A DNA stretch of 64,000 bases from Nocardia pneumoniae NBRC 100136 (GTDB taxonomy: Bacteria > Actinomycetota > Actinomycetes > Mycobacteriales > Mycobacteriaceae): assembly GCF_000308755.1 (NCBI RefSeq), contig NZ_BAGF01000016.1, positions 112,248-176,247 on the forward strand, written 5' to 3'. A program made the position numbers and the translations under genes. Positions 17,428 to 26,900 of the stretch are shown here, piece after piece (the first letter of the stretch is position 1; each line of letters opens with the position of its first letter). A model generated the notes under the pieces. The model searched no databases. It was not told the origin of the DNA and worked only from the letters and a program-made list of their open reading frames with translations.

Positions 17428-18948
17428 GTGAGCGATCAGAACAAGGAAAACCCAGGCGGCCCCGGAGAGGACAACGAGGCGCCGGACGTCGGTTTCAGCC
17501 TGACACCGGACGGTACCGCTGAGCCGGGCGGTGCGGCCGAGCCGGGCGAGGAGGACACCGCCGACAGCCGGGATCGGGTGTTGGCGCGGCAGATCGCCGA
17601 CGCGCTGGGCGAATCTGGTCCGTCCGGGTGGCAGCAGTTGGACGCGGTTTTCGTGCTGACCACAACCACTGGAGTCGCCGAAGTCGTCTACACCGACCGC
17701 GAGCGTTCGATGCGGGCCGAGCCGCCCGCGCCGGTGTTGGAGCAGGTGCGCGAACACCGGGCGCTGGTCGCGGAGTTGGACGGGGAGCCGTGGTGGCGGC
17801 TGCTGGTGCGGTTGAGTTCCGACGGCGAGTTCGAGGTCGACTACGACTTCGGTGACGAGCCTTTCCCGGACGGGCAGTTGTTCGACCCGGAGGCCTATCG
17901 CGCCGACTTGGCGGAGTATCCGCGTGACACGCTGCCGGTGTGGCTGGCAGCGTACATCGGTCACGGTGACCGTCAGACGCGCACGCCGCAGGACGCCGCG
18001 GTCGCGGCCAGGGCGGACAAGGCCGCGAAGGTGTGGCCGGTGCTGGCGGAGAACGAGTTCCCGGACTTCCCGGAGATGTGGGCACGGTGGGCGTGCATCG
18101 CCGCGGCGTTCGTGGCCGCGCGATCCGATTGGGGTCCGCGGGTGTTGCCGTCGATGGGTTGGTTCGAGAGTTCGCGCCGCGGCGGTTCCACGCTGTATGC
18201 GCTGCCGAACGGCCGGGCGGTGCTGTCCGGTGGGGTGTGGGAGGCTCCGAATTTGGACGCCACCTACAACGACGGTGCCCCGATGCCGAAGTTCTATGCG
18301 GGCGCGCCGGAATGGGTTGCCAACCCGGTGCTGAACCCGCGTGCGGCGACTGGATTGATGTCGTTCGTCTACTGGTGGGAGGGTGGCCGCTGGTACCGGG
18401 GTGAGTCCCCGCCGGCGGAGCAATGCGCCACTGCCGTGCCCGGGGTGTGGACCGCGAGTGCCGTGGTCGGCATCGTCGCAGGTCTGGCCGCGCAGCCACC
18501 GAGCGCCGAACATCGTTCCGCCGCAGCGGCTCTGGTGTCGGCTGCTGAGGTCGGTGTGGTCACCCGGGAGACCGTGGTGAATGTGTTCGGTGACGAAAGC
18601 CGGTTCGACATCGACGGTGCGATGTACCAGCTGACATTGGCTGGTGTGGTCGCGTCGCTGCCGCAGCAGATGCCCGAGGAAGAAGCCATCTTCCGAGTGC
18701 GCAGCTACATCGAGGGCCGTGGTCTGGACACCACCGGGTACCCGTTGGACCAACTGGTCGCCGACCGGTTCAGCTGCGGCTGGATGGTGTATGTGCCGGT
18801 ACCGCAGGGCGAGATCGCGATCGGCCGCGCCATCTTCTACATCGCCGACGACGGCGTGTTGGAGCACTCGTCCTCGTCGATCGCCCCGACGACGTTCGTG
18901 AAGGGCTTCGAGCAGCGCTTCCAGGAGCGTCAGGGTGCCCAGGCATGA
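17428..18948 (+). CDS. Putative immunity-type protein (YezG-like plus YrhB/Imm35-like)
   Basis: 506 aa. After a disordered acidic N-terminus, residues about 70-170 resemble the YezG/DUF600 immunity fold (AVFVLTTTTGVAEVVYTDRE, then WWRLLVRLSSDGEFEVDYDF and a Pro-Asp-rich loop). The last 100 residues (YIEGRGLDTTGYPLDQLVAD, GWMVYVPVPQGE, FYIADDGVLEHSSSS) resemble YrhB/Imm35-type immunity domains. Both assignments rest on pattern memory. It starts at GTG 17428. It is 38 bp upstream of the WXG100-like gene, so it sits at the head of the effector locus, where an immunity or chaperone role makes sense (inference). Confidence 0.6.
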   Translation: MSDQNKENPGGPGEDNEAPDVGFSLTPDGTAEPGGAAEPGEEDTADSRDRVLARQIADALGESGPSGWQQLDAVFVLTTTTGVAEVVYTDRERSMRAEPPAPVLEQVREHRALVAELDGEPWWRLLVRLSSDGEFEVDYDFGDEPFPDGQLFDPEAYRADLAEYPRDTLPVWLAAYIGHGDRQTRTPQDAAVAARADKAAKVWPVLAENEFPDFPEMWARWACIAAAFVAARSDWGPRVLPSMGWFESSRRGGSTLYALPNGRAVLSGGVWEAPNLDATYNDGAPMPKFYAGAPEWVANPVLNPRAATGLMSFVYWWEGGRWYRGESPPAEQCATAVPGVWTASAVVGIVAGLAAQPPSAEHRSAAAALVSAAEVGVVTRETVVNVFGDESRFDIDGAMYQLTLAGVVASLPQQMPEEEAIFRVRSYIEGRGLDTTGYPLDQLVADRFSCGWMVYVPVPQGEIAIGRAIFYIADDGVLEHSSSSIAPTTFVKGFEQRFQERQGAQA

Positions 18949-18986
18949 TGACATCGCTTGACGCGCTAGGAAGATGAGGTACCGCT

Positions 18987-19319
18987 ATGCCGAAGAAGGT
19001 TGAGGCCGATTACGACGGCCTGGAGCTCGCAGCCAGTGTGCTCGACGAGCTGCGCCGCGATTTCGAGGAAATCGCGGCTAGCACGAAGGACGTCATGGGG
19101 CATATGACCGTGGCATGCGGCAACGATCACTACGGCCACCAATTCACCGACGGTGAAAAGGGGTTCAAGAACAACTGCGAATCATCTGCCCATGCCTCTG
19201 AGGCCGTATCCGAGTCGTTCCGCCGGTACACCGAAGGGGTCGGCGGCAAGAAGGGCGCCAAGACATTGTTCAGCGGGACCGATCACACGTCCGGCGAGAA
19301 CATCCGGCGAACGGTCTGA
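18987..19319 (+). CDS. WXG100/ESX-type small secreted-partner protein
   Basis: 110 aa, helical. It has a heptad-like first helix (LELAASVLDELRRDFEEIAA) and the GNDHYGHQFTDGEKGFKNN turn region typical of actinobacterial WXG100-superfamily or EspC-like proteins that lack a strict WxG. A second helix, SEAVSESFRRYTEGV, follows. Such proteins are type VII secretion substrates or targeting partners, commonly encoded directly before large toxins. It is 4 bp upstream of the YbaB-like gene. No ESX core genes (EccB/C/D, MycP) occur in the window. Confidence 0.75.
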   Translation: MPKKVEADYDGLELAASVLDELRRDFEEIAASTKDVMGHMTVACGNDHYGHQFTDGEKGFKNNCESSAHASEAVSESFRRYTEGVGGKKGAKTLFSGTDHTSGENIRRTV

Positions 19320-19323
19320 CTCC

Positions 19324-19845
19324 ATGTCTGCACCATATTCCGACGCCGCCGCGTCGGCGATGGAGAGTTACCAGCGGCAGATGCGACTGGTCGCGCAGCT
19401 GCAACAGCAGCGCGCCCGGCTGACCGCGACCGCATCGGTGCGAGACAAGAAGGTCACCGTCACCGTCAACGCCAACAGCGTGGTCATCGAGACCGTATTC
19501 GCTGACGATATAGACGAATTGAGCTATGACGAGATCGCCGCGGCGGTGACCGAAGCCGCACAGAAAGCGGCCGAAGAAGTCACCCGCCGAGCATACGATT
19601 TGGCGAAGCCGCTGATGGCCGAGCGCGCGAACCGACCGAAACTGTCGGATGTGCTCGAGGGCTTACCCGAATTCCAGATGCCAGCGGAGCCGGAAGTGTC
19701 CACTGCCGCACCGGGTTCGGCCGAGCGCGCGGCTTTCGACATGGAGGCGGAAGAATCGACGATGACGTTCACCGACGTCGAGCATGTCGACCTCCGTCGG
19801 GGTACCTCCGGCCGAGGCCCGGGGGTTTCCGAATCCAGTTGGTGA
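19324..19845 (+). CDS. YbaB/EbfC-like protein
   Basis: 173 aa. Residues about 12-105 show the YbaB pattern: a long helix (MRLVAQLQQQRARLTATASV), beta strands (KKVTVTVNANSVVIETVFAD) and a second helix (YDEIAAAVTEAAQKAAEEVT). The C-terminal 65 residues are acidic and probably disordered. YbaB proteins bind DNA in other bacteria, but in actinobacteria extended copies recur beside WXG100 genes and large effectors, where an escort or chaperone role is plausible (inference). The next gene starts 111 bp downstream. Confidence 0.75.
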   Translation: MSAPYSDAAASAMESYQRQMRLVAQLQQQRARLTATASVRDKKVTVTVNANSVVIETVFADDIDELSYDEIAAAVTEAAQKAAEEVTRRAYDLAKPLMAERANRPKLSDVLEGLPEFQMPAEPEVSTAAPGSAERAAFDMEAEESTMTFTDVEHVDLRRGTSGRGPGVSESSW

Positions 19846-19875
19846 CCTTGCGATGGCGTTACATGACCGCTGAAC

Positions 19876-19910
19876 GGTCGTCGAGCAGGGTGAATCCGGG
19901 TTCGACGACC
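19876..19910 (+). promoter_or_regulatory. Leader hairpin before the giant gene
   Basis: GGTCGTCGA (19876-19884) and TCGACGACC (19902-19910) form a perfect 9-bp stem. The loop base GCAGGG (19885-19890) can pair instead with CCCTGC (19910-19915), so two competing structures are possible. It occupies the only sizeable gap within the locus and ends 46 bp before the giant ATG, which has no clear Shine-Dalgarno. An attenuator or translational control role is possible. Confidence 0.4.
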
Positions 19911-19956
19911 CCTGCGCGGTGCGATACCTGCGATACCGAAACGGCTATGAGCTGAA

Positions 19957-20940
19957 ATGGCTATTCCGTTTCCTCCCGCCGATCTAGCCTGGTTGCTCGG
20001 CTATGTGGCCGGTTCGGAGATTCCGATCGGCAATGAAGATTTCGCCGATGTCATGAAGACGGGATTCCAAGATCTGCAGAAGCAGATCTTGGAACAAGAG
20101 CTGCCGAAGATCGACGATGCCATCCGCATCATCAAGGCTGCCCTCCCGACGGACGACGGTGGTGCGGCGATTGTCGCCGGGTTGGAAGATCTTCGGGCGC
20201 AGGCCGAGGAGATGGCCAAGGGCTACGGCAGCCTGGCGGACGGTATCCACAACTTCGGAGGCCAAGTTGTCGGCGCCAAACTGAATGGAATCATCAGTTT
20301 GGCCTGGCTGGCGGGGGAATTGGCTTGGGCCGTGGTGATGGGGCCGGTCGGTCCCAGCATCGAAATCGCCGCGATTTCCTACGCGCAGATGCAGTTCCGC
20401 CTCATCGGCAGCCGGTTGACATCGGCGATCGAATCGCTGCTCGGCCGGGTGATCACCAACACCGTGGTGGCCAATATCAGCGCCAAGGTCGTCTACGAGA
20501 TGATCCAGGAAGGTCTCGTCGAAATCTTCCAGGGCACCAGCCAGGAAGCCGCGGTGCAGGCGGCGCTGCAGGGGATGGACTACCAGGACGGTTGGAACCT
20601 GCAGCAGCTCTGGCAGAACGCGTGGATCTCCGCCGTCGCCGGTGCGGCGGGTGGTGGCGCCGGGTTCGGACTGCATTACGCGGTGCGCGGGCTGCCGTGG
20701 CGACCGAACCGATGGGGTGGGCTCGGCCGCGGAGCGATCGTCGGCGCAGGCGCTGGCTTGGCGGGCGCATTCGCGGCGTACGTGGCGACCGGATGGGGCA
20801 CGGGGAACTGGGAGTTGGACCCGCGCTCGATCACCGGTGGCGTGCTCGGTGGTATCGGGCCGAGCATGTACTACGGCTGGCACGGCGGCTCGGACTACTC
20901 CGGTGCGCCGATGACCCAACGCGATTACTTCCTGATCGGC
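19957..20940 (+). other. Giant protein, N-terminal ESX-effector-like domain (residues 1-328)
   Basis: MAIPFPPADLAWLLGYVAG opens a helical WXG100-like region, then come two hydrophobic blocks: LNGIISLAWLAGELAWAVV (about 116-135) and glycine/alanine-rich helices at about 222-280. The motif EIFQGTSQEAAVQAALQG and the Gly-rich hydrophobic pair recur in large actinobacterial T7SS toxins of CpnT-like layout. It probably serves secretion or membrane contact. Confidence 0.65.
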
Positions 20941-23900
20941 AGGCAAGGCCCCGGCCCGGGCGTCACCGGCGACGGCACCACGCCGAATCCGCGCACCACA
21001 CCCGCCAGCGCGGACCCGTCCGCTTCGGGCGCGAACGCTGGGACGGCGGCAGGCACGGCAACCAACGGTGCTGCGGATGGGCGTGCTGCTGCGGCTGGCG
21101 ACGGTGCTGGGGTTGGGCATGGAGCTGTGGATGGCCGCGCCGCTGGGGCTGGGCGTGACGCTGGGGCTGGGCGTGACGCTGGGGAGGGGGCGGCGGATGG
21201 CCGCGGCGCTACGGATGGCCGCGGCGCTACGGATGGCCGCGGCGCTACGGATGGCCGCGGCGCTACGGATGGCCGCGGCGCTACGGATGGGCGTGGCGCA
21301 GGGGATGGGGATGGCCGCGCCGCTACGGATGGGCGTGGCGCAGGGGATGGGGATGGCCGCGCCGCTGGGGATGGGCGTGGCGCTGGGGATGGGGATGGCC
21401 GCAGTGCTGGGGATGGGCGTGGCGCTCGGGATGCGGATGGGGTTGGCCGCGGTGCTGGGGATGGGGTTGGCGGTGGTGCTGCGGATCCGAACGCGACTGC
21501 TCCCACGAACGCGACTGCTCCCACGAACGCGACTACCGCCACGCACGCGAGCGCCCCTGGAAGCGCGAATTCCACTGCGGCAAGCACGGTTTCCCACGGT
21601 ACGCAGAACTCTGGTACCGGTGACGCGAGCACGAGAGCCCGATCGGACAGGCAGACCGACGCGTCGAGCGACGACGCGCGCCGCGCGAGATCCCGGATGG
21701 AGAGTGCCGCACGCACGCCCATGCCGCGAGTGGGCAGGCGGCCGAGTTCGACACCGACTGCTGACCAGGCCGGTACCGCCACGGGCGACCAGACAGCTGG
21801 GGCTGCACCGGCAGCCGGGCCGGGTGTAAGCACCGGATTGGGTGGCGGTGTCGTCGCCGGGCACGCGGACACCGAGGCGCAGCGGGCGGAGATCCCGAAC
21901 TCGCACGGCGATGCCGATACGCAACAGGTCACTGTGCCGCCGGACGAAGGTGACGCCGCCCAGCAGCTGGTTTCGCCGCAGGCGGATACCACCGATCCCG
22001 CACAGCCGCAGCAGACGCCGGAATCCACGGCGCGAGACGAGAACAACGTTCCCGACACGGCGTCGGATGACCCAGACCCGGCAACGCAGCAGCCGGATTC
22101 CGCTGACCCGGACCAGAACCAGACGACTCCGGATGAGGAGACCCGGACCGACTCCGACGACGATGTCCGCGGCACCCGGGACGACTCGGACAGCGACACC
22201 ACGGCACGCCCTGACGTGGATGAGCCGGTAACTCCTGCGCCACAAACTCATTCGGACGACGGCGCGAACCGACCCGCGCCGGATGACGACGCGAACCGAC
22301 CGGCGCCGGACGACGATGCGCAACAGGACCCGGATAGCGACGACAGCGACTCTGCCGACCCGGACGCCGATGACGAGCCCGGAACCCCGGACCCGGAAGG
22401 GGAACCGGACGGCGACCTCGGCGAATCGGATATGACCAACCAGTGTGCTCCGCAGCTGGTGGCCAAGGCCCAAGCCCGGCACCCGGGTGCGGATATCAAA
22501 CCGATGGGGCATGTGGGCCTGGGTGGCACGTCCACTCAGGACCTCGAGAACCACATGGGCGCGCATCTGGTGGCATCCGGCACCAACCGGGGGGTCACGC
22601 CGCGGCAGGAGTCGATGCGGTTGCGGCTGGAGGCCGACAAGGAGCATGAGCGGCTGACCAGCATGGGCCACGGGATTCTGGGCCGGGCTCGCAGGCGCCT
22701 CAAAAGGGGCACCAGGCGGGCGAACAAGACCCAGCAGCAGCTTCGCGAGCAGCAGCGCCAGCTGGACCAGGAAATACAGGACCGCGACGCGGCGATAGCG
22801 GAGCTGCGAGGCAGGCAACGGCAGGCGCAGGTACAACTTCAGCGGCAGCAGGAGCTGTTGGACCATCGGCGTACGGGCCTCCAGCGGCAGCAGCTAGTGC
22901 TCGAGGGGCGGCGCAGGCTTTTGGAGGCGCAGCAACAGTCGCTGCGGCTCGACCCGGACGCCGCATTGCAGCAACCGGGCAGGCAACCGACGCCGGAAAA
23001 CGATCCGGCGGCGTTGGCGGCGGCGTTGGCACAGGTGGACGTGGATGCGGCGGCGCTGGTGGAAGCACAGCGCGAGCTGGATCGGCGACAGCAGCGAGTG
23101 CAGCGAGAAGCCGAACAGCGTATGGCGGAGCTGCAGCAGCGCATCGAGGAACTGGAGAGTGCGCAGCAGCAATGCCTCGGGCGGCGGCAGAAGCTGCAGG
23201 GACGATTCGACCGGTTGAACAAGGTGGGCGAGCGGCTGCAGGCGCAGCAGCAGGCCGCCACCGCACAGGCGCAGCAGCTGACGACCCAGGCGGAATCGGA
23301 GCGGGATCGGTTGCACGCGTTGGCCGCCAGACGCAGGCAGCAGGACAAGTCGGAGTGGAAGCAGGTCTCGCCCGACGAGCATTTCATCGAACAGCTCGAG
23401 GAGCTGGGCGAAGGCGGCACGATGATCACGGTCTACGCCTTCGCCGAAGCGGACGAGCACGGGGTGATCGGCCACGGAGTCCTGCTGTACTTGGAAAACG
23501 GCGTGGTGATGGTCGATGACCCGGCCAAGGACGGGCCGGAAATATTTGATCCCGCCAATCCCCCCGCGCGCCTGCGTAACAAGAAGAACAGATGGGTTCT
23601 GAAGATTCGTCCCGACGGTTCCATGGTGGATCCGCTGGCCGCCGCGTCGGGTGCGGAAGAAGACGACGACGAGGATGAGCGGAAGCGCGGGGTGCGCTTC
23701 CTCCAGGGCCAGCAGCAGCGTGACGTCCAAGCGGCGTTGGAACGCGGGCTGGCCGCGCTGCGTGCCGAACACAGCCGTGCCGTCGACGATTTCGCTGCCG
23801 CGGCGCAGGCGGCTCGACTGACCCCGGAGCAACTCGACGCGCTGCGGGACCCGGCCAGGTTCGCCGACACGCTGGACAACCTGGGCGGAGTGACGGTCGA

Positions 23901-26900
23901 CGACGACGCGTCCGTGGACGAGATGGTGCGGATCATCGACGCCAGGGACCGGTTGCGTACGGTGGTGCCGCACTATCACGAACTCAACCGCGCATTCGAG
24001 ACACTCGGCTCGTTGCAGCAGCAGGGCGTCTCGCCGCAGCGGCAGATGCTGCTGCACGCGCACACCACCGCAGTGCTGGCGTGGGCGTCGTCGCTGAACC
24101 AGCTGGATACTTTCGTCGGGCGGATCCCGCAGGCACAGCTGCACCAGCTGCTGTCGGCGGATGCGGATCTCGACGCAGAACTGACCCGGCTGCGTGCCGA
24201 GGGTGTGCCCGCTGCGCAGCTGCGGCAGCTGGAAGCCGCGGTCGGGCGGCACCAGTTGATGACCGAGCGGATGGCGGCGGCGCAGGAGCGGCTGTCCCGG
24301 ATCCCCGACCCGAGCACGCAGTCCGCGCGGGACCGAGAGGCCGCGCAGCAGCGCGCGAAGGCGCAGCAGCAGTTGACCGCGACGGTGACCCAGCTGACCA
24401 CCCAGCTGGACACCGCGCGTCAGGAGATGGAAGCCGCCGCCGCGGCGTTGGACGTCGATGACGACACCCGCCTGGCGTTGTCGACGCCGGAATTCGACAC
24501 GGAACTGACCCGGCTGCAGGACTCGTCGCACGAATGGCAGGTGCTGTCGGCGAACGTGCACTTCTACCATGAACTGGCCGCCCTGGTCGACCAGTGCACC
24601 GTCCTGCTCGCCCAGGTGCGCGACAGCGACCAGCATTCGCCGCGGTGGCTGGCCGCGGCCGCGTGGCATGCCACCTTGGCCACGACGTGGCTGACGGCGA
24701 TGCGCGAGGCACGCGACGCGACGCTGGCCCGAGTGTCCGACTCCGAACTTGCCCAGGTCATCAGCGACGTGTTCGACTGGGCCGATTCGCTGCAGGCCAA
24801 CTGGGCACGACTCGGCCGGGCGACGCTGGACCGCGGTTCGGTTGCCGGAGTGAGTGATCGGGGGCCGCAGCAGGATGCCAACCAGGATGCGATGGCCGCC
24901 GACGTCATCGTCGTGGACGGGCGCCCGATCCGCATGGCCATCGCCGCCGGTGGGGTGCCGGATTCCATCGACGGCCACCGCGCTGCCGAAGTGGCGGCCG
25001 CGGCGGCCCGGGCGAGCCTGCGAACGGCCTTGCAGCAACACGAGCCTGGTGCCCAGCTCACTGAAGAAGACCGGGCCCGCATGGTGCGCAAGGCCATCGA
25101 CGCGGCGCAGACGGCGGTGCTGGAGCTGACCGAGCGGGAGTACGCCGATGACCGGGACCGGGCGCAACGGGCGATCGACGAGGGCGCCCCGATAGTCGTC
25201 ACGCCGCCGCAGGCTTCCATCGCGGTGGTGTTGGTCGACCCGGGCCGCGACGGCGAGCCCGGGAATTACACCGCAGGCTGGGTCGGCAATAGCCGGGTCG
25301 ACGTGCTCGACCCGGCCGACCCCGACGCCGCGCGGACGGTGACCTTCGACCACTCGCCGGTCGGGAACTTCATGGCCGATGCCGCGGGTGCGGCCGGGCA
25401 TGTTGTCGCAGGCAGCGAAGCGGACGCGAACGTGCAACTCGGCCGCGACGGCCGGAAGCTCGAGCATGCACTCGGCTTCGGCGCGCAGAACGAGCAGGGC
25501 GACGGCACACGTGGCGGTCCGCCGGCGGAGGCGGGCCGCTACATCACCACCGGTGAGGTCTCCGACACTCAGGTACTGCTGGCGCGCACTGCCGGTCTGG
25601 GGGATGCCAACCGTGAAGCGCCCACGCTCGCCCAGGCTTTCGCCGACAACCCGGGCAACCTGCCCGCCGCGCTGGCCGACCTGGCCGATGGCGCCCGGGC
25701 CGCCGGGGCGGCGGGCAGCATCACCGGTGTCGCGGTGCTGTGCGCCACGACCGAGCCCGACCCGCCGGCCGAGCCGGAACCGGAGACCGGGCCGGAACCG
25801 GAGACCGAGCCGGAACCCGCGCCGCCGCGGCCGACGCGGGTTCTCGATGCGGCCCGGGTGCAGGTGGGGCTGGCCGACCTGGTCGGCTATCACGCTGCGC
25901 GCCAGACCATGACGGACGCGGCCGGCCAGGTGCGTGCGGCGCGTCAGCTGGACGAGGAGAGCTACGAGGACGGGCTCGCGGAACGCCCCGAAGACGACGG
26001 GCCGGGCCCGGAGGAGCGGCGGGTGCGGGGGGCGGCCCGGTCGGCGGTTGCCCGCTATCGGGAAGCGGAGCGGCGAGTCGGCGCATTGTTCGATCTGCTG
26101 GGTGCGGATACGCGAGACGGGCTTTCGGCGCATCAGCGGCAGCGGTTGCTGGACTTCGGCGCCGCGGTTGCGCAGTGGCACGCCGCGAACGATGAGATGT
26201 CGGCCGCGGACCCGGACACCGAGGTGGACGAGGCGACGACGCGACGCTACGACGAAGCCACCCGACAGGTCCACACCGCCGCACAGCGGCTGGCAGCCGA
26301 TTCCGCGCTGCGCCCGCTCGCCGAGTTGGACGACGGGTGGGGCCCGGTCGCCCTTCCCGAGAACACCACGGTTACCAGCGATTCCACCGATCCAGTCGAC
26401 CATTTCGACACCGACCTGGGGTCGATCTTCGGGGTCAGCGACAAGGGCGCGAACGCGAACAAGCAGCAGAACCAGGACTGGATGGACTCGGAGGTGGTCG
26501 ACACCCCGGCGGGGCCGATCCGGATTTCGGTGGTGTGTGACGGCGTGGGATCGACGACCGACGCCCATCGCGCCGCTCGGGTTGCCGCGCGCGCCGCCCG
26601 TGCCCACCTGGCCTTTTTCGCGTTCCAGAGGCAGGGGGATTTCACCACCGCGCAGGCGGATCAGGCGATGCGGGAGGCAATCGACGCCGCGCAAGCCGCG
26701 GTGGTGAAGCTGACCGACGACGACTACGCCGACGACCCGAAGCCGCCCAAGACCACGATCGCGGCGGTGATCGTCAAGCCGGGACGTGACGGCAGGCCCG
26801 GGCAATACACGGCCGGTTGGGTCGGCGACACCCGGGTCCAAGTGCTGCGTGCCGACGGTGCGTCCGAGGCGGTGTCCCAGGACCATTCGGCGTTGCCGTA

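Noticed and set aside
21068..21829. Plus-strand 253-codon frame of Met-Ala-Ala-Leu repeats
   Set aside because: It is the 18-bp repeat read in another frame; the in-frame reading continues the giant protein on both sides.
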